A stretch of 54,979 nucleotides of DNA from a virus, in the IMG/VR virus record IMGVR_UViG_3300032116_000258, positions 1 through 54,979 of that record, one strand, 5' to 3'. Shown piece after piece: positions 41,675-49,067 of this stretch; the stretch's first letter is position 1, and every line of letters starts with the position of its first letter. A program made the translations under genes and the position numbers. The notes beneath the pieces were generated by a model, which did no database searches, was not told the origin of the DNA, and was given only the letters and a program-made list of their open reading frames with translations.

Positions 41675-41778
41675 TGAGCATACTTTTTCAAGGGCTAATC
41701 GCACTAGGGCTTATTTTAGCAATTGTCGCATTTGCAACATGGATTGAGAAAAAATTTGACCATTGGGATGAAGAATGA
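41674..41778 (+). CDS. Single-span membrane micropeptide (34 aa)
   Basis: TAATG start. Encodes MSILFQGLIALGLILAIVAF followed by ATWIEKKFDHWDEE: one N-terminal membrane helix and an acidic tail. It sits between recombination and dNMP-kinase genes, with an ATGA-type overlap downstream. Second single-span micropeptide of the replication region. Confidence 0.5.
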   Translation: MSILFQGLIALGLILAIVAFATWIEKKFDHWDEE

Positions 41779-42341
41779 TTATTGGTTTAAGTGGCTATGC
41801 TCGTAGTGGCAAAGATACAGTGGCAGAGTTTTTGGTTGAGAAATACGGATTCACTAGGTTAGCCTTTGCAGACCCTATGCGGGAAGCGTTACTTAGGCTA
41901 AACCCTAAAGTCACCGTCAGCGGTGTTCAAGGTGTTTATCTGGCATCTGTGGTCAATAAACTGGGCTGGGACGCAATTAAGGATTTAAGTCCAGAAGTTC
42001 GTGAACTGCTTCAGCGTATGGGTACTGAAGTTGGTCGTGAAATGTTTGGCGAGCATTTTTGGATTGACTATCTTATGAATAAAGCAATTGACGCCAAGAC
42101 CGATGTGGTCATTTCTGACGTCAGATACCTAAATGAAATAGAAGCAATCAGGCTTTGGAACGGTCAAGTATGGCGAGTAAACAGACCTAATGTTGGTCCT
42201 GCCAATTCCCATTCTTCCGAACAAGAGGTTGACCTTTACCAAAACTATGATGTCATCATAAATAACGACTCTACTAAAGAAGAACTATTTTTTGAGTTAG
42301 CACCTCTTTTGGACAGACTTAAGGCTCATAATGGCAATTAA
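41775..42341 (+). CDS. Deoxynucleoside monophosphate kinase
   Basis: 188 residues. 'MIIGLSGYARSGKDTVAEFL' is a P-loop (Lys13) with the GxxxSGKDT form used by phage dNMP kinases and T4 gp1. 'FADPMREALL', 'RMGTEVGREMFGEHFWIDYL' and 'VVISDVRYLNEIEAI' are further family motifs. It phosphorylates dNMPs from host DNA breakdown, feeding the same pool as the ribonucleotide reductase. Confidence 0.88.
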   Translation: MIIGLSGYARSGKDTVAEFLVEKYGFTRLAFADPMREALLRLNPKVTVSGVQGVYLASVVNKLGWDAIKDLSPEVRELLQRMGTEVGREMFGEHFWIDYLMNKAIDAKTDVVISDVRYLNEIEAIRLWNGQVWRVNRPNVGPANSHSSEQEVDLYQNYDVIINNDSTKEELFFELAPLLDRLKAHNGN

Positions 42342-42909
42342 GGAGTTCAACGGACACCTGAAAAGCGACCAAGAAATAACACTAGGTATTGACCAATCAT
42401 TAACAGGGTTTGCACTATCAGCAGTCTCCGTTGCAACTCCATCAGAGCATATGACTTGGGTGTATAAATCTCCGTATAAAGGCGTGCAACGCCTAGCAGA
42501 TATCATGGAGTGGCTAGACGTCAAGATAGAAGACCTACTTTTTGAGCGTCTAACTATAAAAGATATTGCTATGGAAGGCACAGTTTTAGCCTCACAATCA
42601 GCCCTAGTTTTAGGCGAGTTATCCGCCACAGTCAAACTAACTTTATGGAATTTCTTTGACGACCACCTAAAAACCCCCCTTCAAATTCCTCCAATGACCC
42701 TAAAGAAATACGCTACTGGCAAAGGAACAGCAAAAAAACAAGAGATGCTCCTACAAATCTACAAAAGATGGGGCATAGAATTTAACGATGATAATGCCGC
42801 TGACGCCTATTCTTTGGCTAGATTGGCTGGAGGTCACGCTATTTCAGCCATAGAAACTCAAATTGTTGAACAAATAAAAGACCCGAAGTATAGGGACACA
42901 ATAGGCTAA
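42331..42909 (+). CDS. RuvC-like Holliday junction resolvase
   Basis: 192 residues of RNase H fold: Asp21 in 'LGIDQSLTGFAL', Glu82 in 'IAMEGTVLASQS', Asp154 and Asp158 in 'DDNAADAYSLARLA'. Four acidic residues in this order define RuvC-type resolvases. It would resolve junctions made by RecA. A second, unrelated resolvase-like nuclease is encoded at 39721. Confidence 0.82.
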   Translation: MAIKEFNGHLKSDQEITLGIDQSLTGFALSAVSVATPSEHMTWVYKSPYKGVQRLADIMEWLDVKIEDLLFERLTIKDIAMEGTVLASQSALVLGELSATVKLTLWNFFDDHLKTPLQIPPMTLKKYATGKGTAKKQEMLLQIYKRWGIEFNDDNAADAYSLARLAGGHAISAIETQIVEQIKDPKYRDTIG

Positions 42910-42921
42910 ATACTGGGTATT

Positions 42922-42958
42922 CTTAGTTGTAGGGATGGCATACAATTCGACAACTAAG
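42922..42958 (+). promoter_or_regulatory. Inverted repeat with -10-like box ahead of spoVS
   Basis: CTTAGTTGT (42922-42930) and ACAACTAAG (42950-42958) are perfect 9-base inverted copies flanking TACAAT (42941-42946), a good -10 match. The right arm contains the start of the AAGGA ribosome-binding site of the spoVS gene. It may be a DNA operator around a promoter, or an mRNA hairpin that hides the ribosome-binding site. No clear -35 box. Confidence 0.5.
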
Positions 42959-42966
42959 GACTACAA

Positions 42967-43260
42967 ATGTCAGAAGAAATCAATGCACCCTCCACAGAAG
43001 AGCCCTTTCTTCGTGTAAGTGCCAGTTCTAACGCACAATCTCTAGCATCCGCAATCGCACACGCTATCTACGACAGTCGACAGGTAAAACTTCGTGCCGT
43101 AGGTGCAGGGGCAGTAAACCAGGCAGTAAAGGCTATCGCCATTGCTCGTGGTTATGTTGCTCCAAGAGGTCTAGACCTCGTTGATAAGCCTGGGTTCACC
43201 ACTATTGATTCCCGTGATGGCGAAATCAGTGCAATAGTATTTACCGTTACAGCAAGTTAA
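42967..43260 (+). CDS. SpoVS-like protein (Alba-type nucleic-acid binding)
   Basis: 97 residues. 'LRVSASSNAQSLASAIAHAI', 'KLRAVGAGAVNQAVKAIAIARGYVAP' and 'DGEISAIVFTVTAS' are a near full-length match to the SpoVS family, an Alba-like fold found in sporulating Firmicutes, Thermus, some Actinobacteria and phages. It may bind nucleic acid. It has its own leader with an inverted repeat and opens a new gene group after the replication block. Confidence 0.88.
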   Translation: MSEEINAPSTEEPFLRVSASSNAQSLASAIAHAIYDSRQVKLRAVGAGAVNQAVKAIAIARGYVAPRGLDLVDKPGFTTIDSRDGEISAIVFTVTAS

Positions 43261-43296
43261 AAAAGGTTTACTCTTATAGAGAGATAAAGGAGCCAC

Positions 43297-43707
43297 ATGG
43301 CAACTCGTTTTAGTGTTGGACACGCAATGCGTCGTCGCAACGGAACCCCTTCAAGTTCAATGAAAGCAGCAGGAAACATGAAAAACCGCACTCACCTAAC
43401 TCACCACGAAGCAATTGATGCAGCATCTCAGGTTGGTAGCCCACGTCTACCAATTAGTGCTGCTCCAGCACTTCAGGGAACTCTAGTTCCAAAGAAGAGC
43501 GTACAGGCAGGTGACCCAACCAACCCTGGAAGTAAGGCTAACCGCCAGAACATCGAGCGTATTGGTGCTACCTATCGTGTCACTGTTCCTTTCACCCCAA
43601 CCATCGACCCAGCCGCTGGACCAACTATGGCTAACGCCAAGATGATTCCATCAGTATCAGGTCGTACCAATAACTTCGGTCAAGAAGCGTCTATTTCCGT
43701 ACAGTAA
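43297..43707 (+). CDS. Unknown protein with strong translation signal (136 aa)
   Basis: ATAAAGGAGCC ahead of ATG 43297 is one of the best ribosome-binding sites in the window, suggesting high expression. The protein is basic at the N-terminus (HAMRRRNGTPSSSMKAAGN), then Pro/Ala/Gly-rich, ending in beta-like 'GATYRVTVPFTPTIDP'. It could be a virion or abundant DNA-associated protein; no family recognised. Confidence 0.5.
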   Translation: MATRFSVGHAMRRRNGTPSSSMKAAGNMKNRTHLTHHEAIDAASQVGSPRLPISAAPALQGTLVPKKSVQAGDPTNPGSKANRQNIERIGATYRVTVPFTPTIDPAAGPTMANAKMIPSVSGRTNNFGQEASISVQ

Positions 43708-43709
43708 TC

Positions 43710-43967
43710 ATGTCGTTATCTAGAAGAGTAACCGAGAGCCCTGACTCCCCGAATAGTAGTGTCGAACAAGACCACTATGAAGGTCCTCATGGCGGCGGAA
43801 CATCTTACCAAAAAGAATACCGTACATCTTTTCAGTCATCGGGTGGGTCATTTACTACCAAAGGTTTAACTGGTGGTCGTGTTATTGGTTTAAGCGGTCA
43901 AAGTCGTTCAAGCCTAGTCAACTGGGATGCTGGGGCAAGTAGTACGCCAGGATTTACAAAGAACTAA
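43710..43967 (+). CDS. Ser/Gly-rich unknown protein (85 aa)
   Basis: Low-complexity protein rich in Ser, Gly and Thr (GGGTSYQKEYRTSFQSSGGSFTTKGLTGG), with no hydrophobic core apparent. Probably disordered or an appendage of a structural protein. It is followed immediately by a bidirectional terminator. Confidence 0.45.
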   Translation: MSLSRRVTESPDSPNSSVEQDHYEGPHGGGTSYQKEYRTSFQSSGGSFTTKGLTGGRVIGLSGQSRSSLVNWDAGASSTPGFTKN

Positions 43968-43969
43968 TG

Positions 43970-43997
43970 AAATACCCCCGATTATTCGGGGGTATTT
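43970..43997. terminator. Bidirectional rho-independent terminator
   Basis: AAATACCCCCGA (43970-43981) and TCGGGGGTATTT (43986-43997) form a perfect 12-bp stem around TTAT, with T-runs on the right and A-runs on the left. It stops the + strand unit ending at 43967 and the convergent minus-strand gene, whose stop codon lies inside the hairpin. Confidence 0.92.
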
Positions 43998-44161
43998 TCT
44001 TCATGCAAAGCAATGTGCTCTGTTTGAAGTTGTTTTAACTCTTTAGGGTCAATAGTCGGATTTCCAAAAGATTCTCCGCATTTATAGCAGAAGACCGTCC
44101 ATCTAGTCACGTCATCCTCTAGTACTTTATGCCCACTAATTACTGCAATCTGTCCGTTCAT
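43982..44161 (-). CDS. Lone minus-strand C2H2-type zinc-finger protein (59 aa)
   Basis: Start at 44161 (minus strand) is chosen because AAAGGAATAAA precedes that ATG; longer forms lack a ribosome-binding site. Cys25-X2-Cys28 ('FCYKCGES') and His49-X3-His53 ('HIALH') fit a single C2H2 zinc finger. It is the only minus-strand gene in the window, divergent from the gene at 44213. A small DNA-binding regulator is plausible. Confidence 0.65.
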   Translation of the reverse strand: MNGQIAVISGHKVLEDDVTRWTVFCYKCGESFGNPTIDPKELKQLQTEHIALHEENTPE

Positions 44162-44200
44162 TTTATTCCTTTTTATCCTGTATCCCTGAATGTTATCAGT

Positions 44201-44213
44201 CATACTTAGTTTA
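44201..44213 (+). promoter_or_regulatory. Candidate -10 box for a leaderless mRNA
   Basis: CATACT (44201-44206) stands 6 bases before ATG 44213, so transcription would begin at or next to the start codon. No ribosome-binding site precedes this ATG. Leaderless mRNAs are common in Actinobacteria. The -35 region is not convincing. The gap 44162-44212 must also hold the divergent promoter of the minus-strand gene. Confidence 0.4.
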
Positions 44214-44779
44214 TGACAAGTTTTGATAAAAACCAAGTTACAGTAACCCCAACTCAGGGTAACTACGTAATTCGCCGCCTAGCGACTAGCCCTGGTGCCC
44301 AAAAGTTTATTGATTCCACCGAAACAAATGGTGGGGCAACCATGGATTTGCGTACCATGAAACTTTATGGTGAAAATGGTCCAGAAGAAGCGGAATCCGT
44401 AGGTGCAGAGCCCTCATCCCTGACAGGCAAACCAATCGCTACCCATATTTATGAAAGCGTGCCTAACATCAGCCATCAGCAATTTGCCCACGAGTTCCTT
44501 AGAATCCAAAATCAAAGTCATCCTGGAGCATCTATTGGTTCTTGGAAGAATGATGGCAATATTGAAATAGACGCATCTAGAGTCTTTTCAGACCCAATGG
44601 AAGCCAGCCACGCAGTAGTGGACCGAGACCAAGACGCCTCATTTGATTTCCGAAAGTTTGATGACACTACCTACGAAGAACACGCAAAGCGTATCGGAAG
44701 CACTAAACCACAGAACAAAAAAGCAAAAACAGAGGTTAGAATACCTCCTGAAGGAACACCAAAGATTACAGGTGAATAA
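44213..44779 (+). CDS. Unknown protein (188 aa), first of accessory unit
   Basis: Contains 'QGNYVIRRLATSPGAQKFID', 'ATHIYESVPNISHQQFAHEFLRIQNQ' and an acidic C-terminal half (VVDRDQDASFDFRKFDD). Mixed alpha/beta with few hydrophobic stretches. It opens a run of uncharacterised genes, most linked by stop/start overlaps or very short gaps, down to about 48595. No family recognised. Confidence 0.5.
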   Translation: MTSFDKNQVTVTPTQGNYVIRRLATSPGAQKFIDSTETNGGATMDLRTMKLYGENGPEEAESVGAEPSSLTGKPIATHIYESVPNISHQQFAHEFLRIQNQSHPGASIGSWKNDGNIEIDASRVFSDPMEASHAVVDRDQDASFDFRKFDDTTYEEHAKRIGSTKPQNKKAKTEVRIPPEGTPKITGE

Positions 44780-45306
44780 TGGCTGGTGTAGTTAATAACT
44801 TTAGCCCTCAACAAAACTGGCAGTCATTAGGTGGCAACGGTTTTATAGGCTATAACAATCAAGGCGGTCAGGGCGTTCCTATTGCCCGTAGCGACCTTGA
44901 CGCTATCCGTATTGGTACAGGACGAGTTCCTTACGCAGAATACCCTGACGGCTATTTAGGCACAATTCGTTCGAGACGTGATGACCGTTTACTCGATTCA
45001 ATTAAAAGTCGTGTAGGACAAAAAGCCTATCAGCGTGGTGTTCACAAAGGTGAACGTATTGAGCCTTCAATGTATTTCTGGTCACCAGAGTTTAACGACC
45101 AGATGGGTTTACAGCGTCAAGCAAAAGCCAAATACGATGCTAAAGCAGGTGTATGGCGTACACCAAAAGCAGGTCCACAGTTCCAACTAACTCCTGCACC
45201 GCACCTCGTCAATGACGGTAAGGCAAACATTACCTCAGATGCCCCAAGTGCCATGAATACAATTCGTGCCCAACAGATGGCTTATCTAAAGCCAGTTTGG
45301 AGATAA
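44779..45306 (+). CDS. Unknown Gly/Asn/Gln-rich protein (175 aa)
   Basis: N-terminus rich in Asn, Gln and Gly (NNFSPQQNWQSLGGNGFIGYNNQGG), then a basic part (RSRRDDRLLDSIKSRVGQKAYQRG) and aromatic 'SMYFWSPEFNDQMGLQRQ'. Composition suggests a protein that packs with others, perhaps in the virion. TAATG start. Confidence 0.45.
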   Translation: MAGVVNNFSPQQNWQSLGGNGFIGYNNQGGQGVPIARSDLDAIRIGTGRVPYAEYPDGYLGTIRSRRDDRLLDSIKSRVGQKAYQRGVHKGERIEPSMYFWSPEFNDQMGLQRQAKAKYDAKAGVWRTPKAGPQFQLTPAPHLVNDGKANITSDAPSAMNTIRAQQMAYLKPVWR

Positions 45307-45307
45307 C

Positions 45308-45679
45308 ATGGGGTCGTATTCTTTTGATGGTCGCTATGACTACACAAAGCCTTGGGTAGGAACTCCTAGAGAAAATGTAGAAGCACTACCCCCAAGATGG
45401 AGTTACAACGGTCCTTGGGCATCAAACATGGAACGCTTAACCCAGCAAGCGTTGATGGCAGCCACCATGCCTGGGGCAGTTTTGCAGGAGCAAGTTAGAC
45501 CACCAATTCCACAAATCAGAGTTTTTCCAGACAGATTTGGGTTTGGTGTGAGACTACAGCCAGACATAAATGACGTAGTTTCATTAGACAGAGTTTACAC
45601 GGAACCCAGAGTTTCGTGGTACAGCGGAAGCCCAGCAGGGTATTCTGGTAGCAGTAGAAATAGTTTGGAGAGTCTATAA
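45308..45679 (+). CDS. Unknown Tyr/Pro-rich protein (123 aa)
   Basis: Rich in Tyr, Trp, Pro and Arg (SFDGRYDYTKPWVGTP; PPRWSYNGPWASNME), with a beta-like 'IRVFPDRFGFGVRLQPDIND'. Ends in a Ser-rich tail (GYSGSSRNSLESL). GGAGATAAC upstream. Function unknown. Confidence 0.45.
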   Translation: MGSYSFDGRYDYTKPWVGTPRENVEALPPRWSYNGPWASNMERLTQQALMAATMPGAVLQEQVRPPIPQIRVFPDRFGFGVRLQPDINDVVSLDRVYTEPRVSWYSGSPAGYSGSSRNSLESL

Positions 45680-46506
45680 TGGCAGGAAACGAACGTTCGG
45701 GCAGGTTTACCACTAATCGCCCTGAACTTATAGGTAATGAAGGAAATCAAACTCCCCTAGAATTTCGTGGTGTTGATAAAAGTAAAGCACAAGGCATGAT
45801 TGATGACCTTAACGCCGAAGCAACCTACAATGATTGGTCAAACCATAAAGCCTCTGGTCATCTAAATGAACTTCACCAATCGCTAGAGTATTTGCACCAA
45901 AACTCAGAAAGCCGTAGTGCGTTGGTACTAAAGAGTCGTGTAGGAGAATTAGCGGATGCAAGAAATAAACTTGGGTTTACTTTGCACGAAGACATCATGA
46001 ATGGCGTGAAAGACATTGCAGAACGTCTAAGCACAATGGATGTAGAGTCACTTCCAGAACATGCTAAACCTCACCACGCCACAGCACTAGAAGCCGCTAA
46101 CAACTTTATTCGTACAGCAGAACCTGCGTATAGTACCGAAAGCACCTCTAACTATTACACTCGTCAGAAGCAGCATAAAGATGCCACTAAGACATCCATT
46201 ATGCTTGAGCCAGAATATCGTGCAAATATCTATGATTACCCACATTCTAGAGCAGAAGAAGCCCCAGTCAAAAAAACTGAACCATTGAGCACTACCGCCA
46301 CTATGACCGCATCTGGCAATGTAGTTGAAGGAGTTCGTAAACGTCAAAGTTGGTTAGACATGATGAAGGCTACCACTCACGGCAGATACGCCCTCAGAGC
46401 CCAAGGTAAAATGCCTAACTATGAAGCGTCAAGAACGCCAGAGCAGATTGCCGCTAAAGCCGCTGCTCGCAAGGCTAGAAATGCCGCAAAGAAGGCAGGT
46501 CAATAA
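45679..46506 (+). CDS. Helical unknown protein (275 aa)
   Basis: Mostly alpha-helical and charged (LNELHQSLEYLHQNSESRSALVLKSRVGELADARNK). It has many His residues and a basic Ala/Lys-rich C-terminus (QIAAKAAARKARNAAKKAGQ), which resembles a nucleic-acid-binding tail. TAATG at both ends. Could be an internal virion or chaperone-like protein; no match recognised. Confidence 0.45.
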   Translation: MAGNERSGRFTTNRPELIGNEGNQTPLEFRGVDKSKAQGMIDDLNAEATYNDWSNHKASGHLNELHQSLEYLHQNSESRSALVLKSRVGELADARNKLGFTLHEDIMNGVKDIAERLSTMDVESLPEHAKPHHATALEAANNFIRTAEPAYSTESTSNYYTRQKQHKDATKTSIMLEPEYRANIYDYPHSRAEEAPVKKTEPLSTTATMTASGNVVEGVRKRQSWLDMMKATTHGRYALRAQGKMPNYEASRTPEQIAAKAAARKARNAAKKAGQ

Positions 46507-47612
46507 TGGCTGAAGAAATTGAAAACGTAAACCCAGAACGTCGTGCAAAATATAAAGCCGAAATGGAGGCTCGCCGTGCAAAAGTCGCAGCAGATACTGA
46601 GAGAGACCCAGAAAAACTAAAGCAATGGTATGAACTTATCGGTGAAAAAGCAGAAGACCCTGATGCCGCACTTAGTGAATCTGCTCGTATTATTAAGAGT
46701 GAAGAAAAACTTAAAGCACCTAAACCAAAAGGATTTAGGGGAGGAGCCATCGATGAAGCCATTGATTTAGAAGAAGGAAAAACTGAAGGCGGAAGGACTA
46801 ATGTATCTTCCAACAGAAATTTAGTCCCTCTAACCCCCTTAGGTCTAGCCGCTCACCGTCAAATCTATGCGGTTGCTGAAGCAAATCATCAAGCAAAAAT
46901 GGCTGGTAGAGAATCTGCAACTCCAGAAGAGGTTGAGCAGTATGGTAAAGAATGGGACAGTCTGCCAAAAGCAGAGCAATGGCAATGGCAACAAACCCCT
47001 CACGGTAAAAAAGCAACTAAAGAAGCGATTGCTGCGGCTCCTGCAAGAGTATCGACTGAACGTGCTATCTCAACTGTTAGAACACAGCGAACTAGAGATA
47101 AAGTCTCCACATTAGCATTAGGGTCTCAAGAGGCTGTAGATAGGTTTAAATCTACAGGTGAACTATTAGATGAAAACCAGGAACAAGAAAGGGACTGGCG
47201 TAAACCATTCGCCTTAGCCAATGCAACTTCACAACTTGCATCAACTAAAACTGGTTTTCAAAGAGAAGGCATAGCATTACACACAGACCCTCAGCATCAC
47301 CAAGCCCTTAGCGACCATATCGATGAATTAATGAGACGCCCAAGTGCAAGTGCCTCATCAAATCTTCAAGGCGGTCAGTTTAATGTTAAAGAAGGTTTGG
47401 CTAATGCGGCTAAAGAATCTTTGGCACGTTCAGCAATGGCACACGCACTAGGTATGAAAGACCTTGCAATCAGCCATTTCAGACAAGCAGTCACACATGC
47501 AGGAAATTTGGCGGAAGCCGTTCATGACCGTAATAGTCAACCAATAGATGATTGGGATAAGCAAGACGGTATTCAATCTAAATACATTAAGTCTGTAAGT
47601 GGCGGTAAATAA
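46506..47612 (+). CDS. Long helical unknown protein (368 aa)
   Basis: Highly charged and helical; N-terminal coiled-coil (ERRAKYKAEMEARRAKVAADTERDPEKLKQWYEL), central Ala/Gln/Glu-rich part and a C-terminal helical domain with 'AMAHALGMKDLAISHFRQAVTHAGNLAEAVHD'. The largest protein of this accessory unit. Possibly a scaffold-like or internal protein (inference from composition only). Confidence 0.45.
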   Translation: MAEEIENVNPERRAKYKAEMEARRAKVAADTERDPEKLKQWYELIGEKAEDPDAALSESARIIKSEEKLKAPKPKGFRGGAIDEAIDLEEGKTEGGRTNVSSNRNLVPLTPLGLAAHRQIYAVAEANHQAKMAGRESATPEEVEQYGKEWDSLPKAEQWQWQQTPHGKKATKEAIAAAPARVSTERAISTVRTQRTRDKVSTLALGSQEAVDRFKSTGELLDENQEQERDWRKPFALANATSQLASTKTGFQREGIALHTDPQHHQALSDHIDELMRRPSASASSNLQGGQFNVKEGLANAAKESLARSAMAHALGMKDLAISHFRQAVTHAGNLAEAVHDRNSQPIDDWDKQDGIQSKYIKSVSGGK

Positions 47613-47809
47613 TGGGTAAAGTCCCTAACAGAGCCAGCCAACGTGTAGGTCAGATTGATGTTAATGCCGCCAGACTAAAAGCGGAGAGAGCAGCATTGAA
47701 TGATTCAAGCGGCAAGTTTAAGACGGGGGCTCAAAAGAACCCTGGAACTAAACGTGCCAGAACCCGTAGTGCGGCTAAAACTAGGGCAATCAGAGAGGAC
47801 ATGAATTAA
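47612..47809 (+). CDS. Small basic protein with VPNRAS motif (65 aa)
   Basis: Lys/Arg/Ala-rich. Residues 4-9 (VPNRAS) also occur near the start of the protein at 48272. The C-terminal half is a basic helix (GTKRARTRSAAKTRAIRED). TAATG at both ends. Nucleic-acid binding is possible from charge. Confidence 0.5.
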   Translation: MGKVPNRASQRVGQIDVNAARLKAERAALNDSSGKFKTGAQKNPGTKRARTRSAAKTRAIREDMN

Positions 47810-48009
47810 TGTTTGATGGCGATGGTCAGGAAACTTTAGAGTTACAGGCGTACAAGATAGCCCAAAATGCTACACTATATAAAGGGTCAGCACCATGCCC
47901 AACCTGTGGCGTGATTGTTAATCCTGTAGAGTTTATGTACAACAAGGGGTTGTGTTCTCCTTGTAAAGAAACTCGCAACAACAACCGCATTAAAGGAAAA
48001 ATGGTATGA
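47809..48009 (+). CDS. Small zinc-ribbon protein (66 aa)
   Basis: Cys30-X2-Cys33 and Cys49-X2-Cys52 ('CPTCGVIVNP...GLCSPCKETR') form a zinc ribbon after an acidic helical N-terminus, with a basic tail (RNNNRIKGK). TAATG start; ATGA overlap with the next gene. Likely protein or nucleic-acid adaptor. Confidence 0.6.
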   Translation: MFDGDGQETLELQAYKIAQNATLYKGSAPCPTCGVIVNPVEFMYNKGLCSPCKETRNNNRIKGKMV

Positions 48010-48272
48010 CACAGTTTAATGACCGCAGACCAGGAACTGGTCCAAAAGATTTAACCAGTTTGGCTCAGGCTGCACAATCTTACCGAAAGTTGCGTGAAGC
48101 ACAGGATGCAAAGGCGGCGGGTAATCCCCGTGCCCAGGGTGCAATTGATGACGCATTTGAAGAGTTATCGTTGATGCACGTTGACGAGAACACTGGTCAA
48201 GTAGATAGTGCTAGTCTTCAAAACACCCTTAAGTATTTTGATAGTCACTACAAAAAAGGCAAGAGCGTCTAA
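48006..48272 (+). CDS. Helical unknown protein (88 aa)
   Basis: Two or three amphipathic helices (LTSLAQAAQSYRKLREAQDAKAAG; AIDDAFEELSLMHVDE; LQNTLKYFDSHYKKG). ATGA overlap upstream and TAATG downstream. Function unknown. Confidence 0.5.
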   Translation: MTQFNDRRPGTGPKDLTSLAQAAQSYRKLREAQDAKAAGNPRAQGAIDDAFEELSLMHVDENTGQVDSASLQNTLKYFDSHYKKGKSV

Positions 48273-48595
48273 TGGAACCAGTACCTAATAGGGCGTCAAA
48301 ACTTAACTCAAGTGGTTCATTAGAGGATTTGATTTCTAGTTATCAAGCAGCGAAAGATGCTGGACGAGCAAAATATCAGGCAAGAAAAAACGATACTCGC
48401 AAGCCAGGACAAAAGCGTCACAAGCACGAGTTTGATGATGCTGGCGGAAGTATAAGCGGTCCTTGCGTGTTTGATGGTTGCAACGCCTATATCGAGCACA
48501 GCGTAGACGTTGACCCTAGTGGAAGAATTAACCGTTATGCGGAAGTGAAGCAAGCAAAATATAACCCTGGCAGTCGCCCAGACTTAGGGTATTAA
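48272..48595 (+). CDS. Unknown protein with VPNRAS motif and Cys/His site (107 aa)
   Basis: Residues 4-9 repeat the VPNRAS motif of the 47612 protein, followed by a helical basic stretch. His50, His52, Cys65 and Cys70 could hold a zinc ion ('HKHEFDD...GPCVFDGCNAYIEH'). The C-terminus is polar. No family recognised. Confidence 0.5.
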   Translation: MEPVPNRASKLNSSGSLEDLISSYQAAKDAGRAKYQARKNDTRKPGQKRHKHEFDDAGGSISGPCVFDGCNAYIEHSVDVDPSGRINRYAEVKQAKYNPGSRPDLGY

Positions 48596-48606
48596 GGAAA
48601 GTAATC

Positions 48607-48819
48607 ATGGCAGTTAACACATCACGTTCAATGAACAAGAGCCTAAATGAAGGTTCAACAGACGGTAAGTACCGTAAAGTACGCCCAGACACCGAAGTAG
48701 TAGATGTTATGGGTAACGAGAAGACTCTAGACAATCGTCAGAGCCTACACCCATTCTTTGGCTATGGTTTCGTAACTAGCGAGTATCCAGCCGAATCTAA
48801 GGTTAACCCAGGAAAGTAA
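48607..48819 (+). CDS. Unknown protein (70 aa)
   Basis: Polar protein with a basic start (NTSRSMNKSLNEGSTDGKYRKVRPDTEV) and an aromatic C-terminus (LHPFFGYGFVTSEYPAESK). AAGGAAAG upstream; the sequence before ATG (AAGTAATC) recurs before the next gene at 48822, hinting at a shared junction. Function unknown. Confidence 0.45.
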   Translation: MAVNTSRSMNKSLNEGSTDGKYRKVRPDTEVVDVMGNEKTLDNRQSLHPFFGYGFVTSEYPAESKVNPGK

Positions 48820-48821
48820 TC

Positions 48822-49034
48822 ATGCCAGAATCAGCATACGAAAGAGCACGCAGACACTCAGGCTCAAATGAGTGGGGTTATGGAGAGCAGTATAACGCTG
48901 TAGGTAAACTAAACCCACGAATGTCCTCTTGCCTTGATTGTGGGCGATATCATGAGCAAGAAGAATTAACTTTTAACGATAAAGCCGAAGATTATCTTTG
49001 CCCCACCTGCAATAGCAGAAGAGAATCAGAGTAG
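48822..49034 (+). CDS. Small zinc-ribbon protein (70 aa)
   Basis: Cys37-X2-Cys40 and Cys60-X2-Cys63 ('SCLDCGRYHEQEELT...YLCPTCNSRR') form a zinc ribbon at the C-terminus; the N-terminal half is polar and probably flexible. One of several paired-cysteine mini-proteins in this region. Confidence 0.6.
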   Translation: MPESAYERARRHSGSNEWGYGEQYNAVGKLNPRMSSCLDCGRYHEQEELTFNDKAEDYLCPTCNSRRESE

Positions 49035-49067
49035 CATTAATTTACCAACACTAATAAGGAGCATAAA

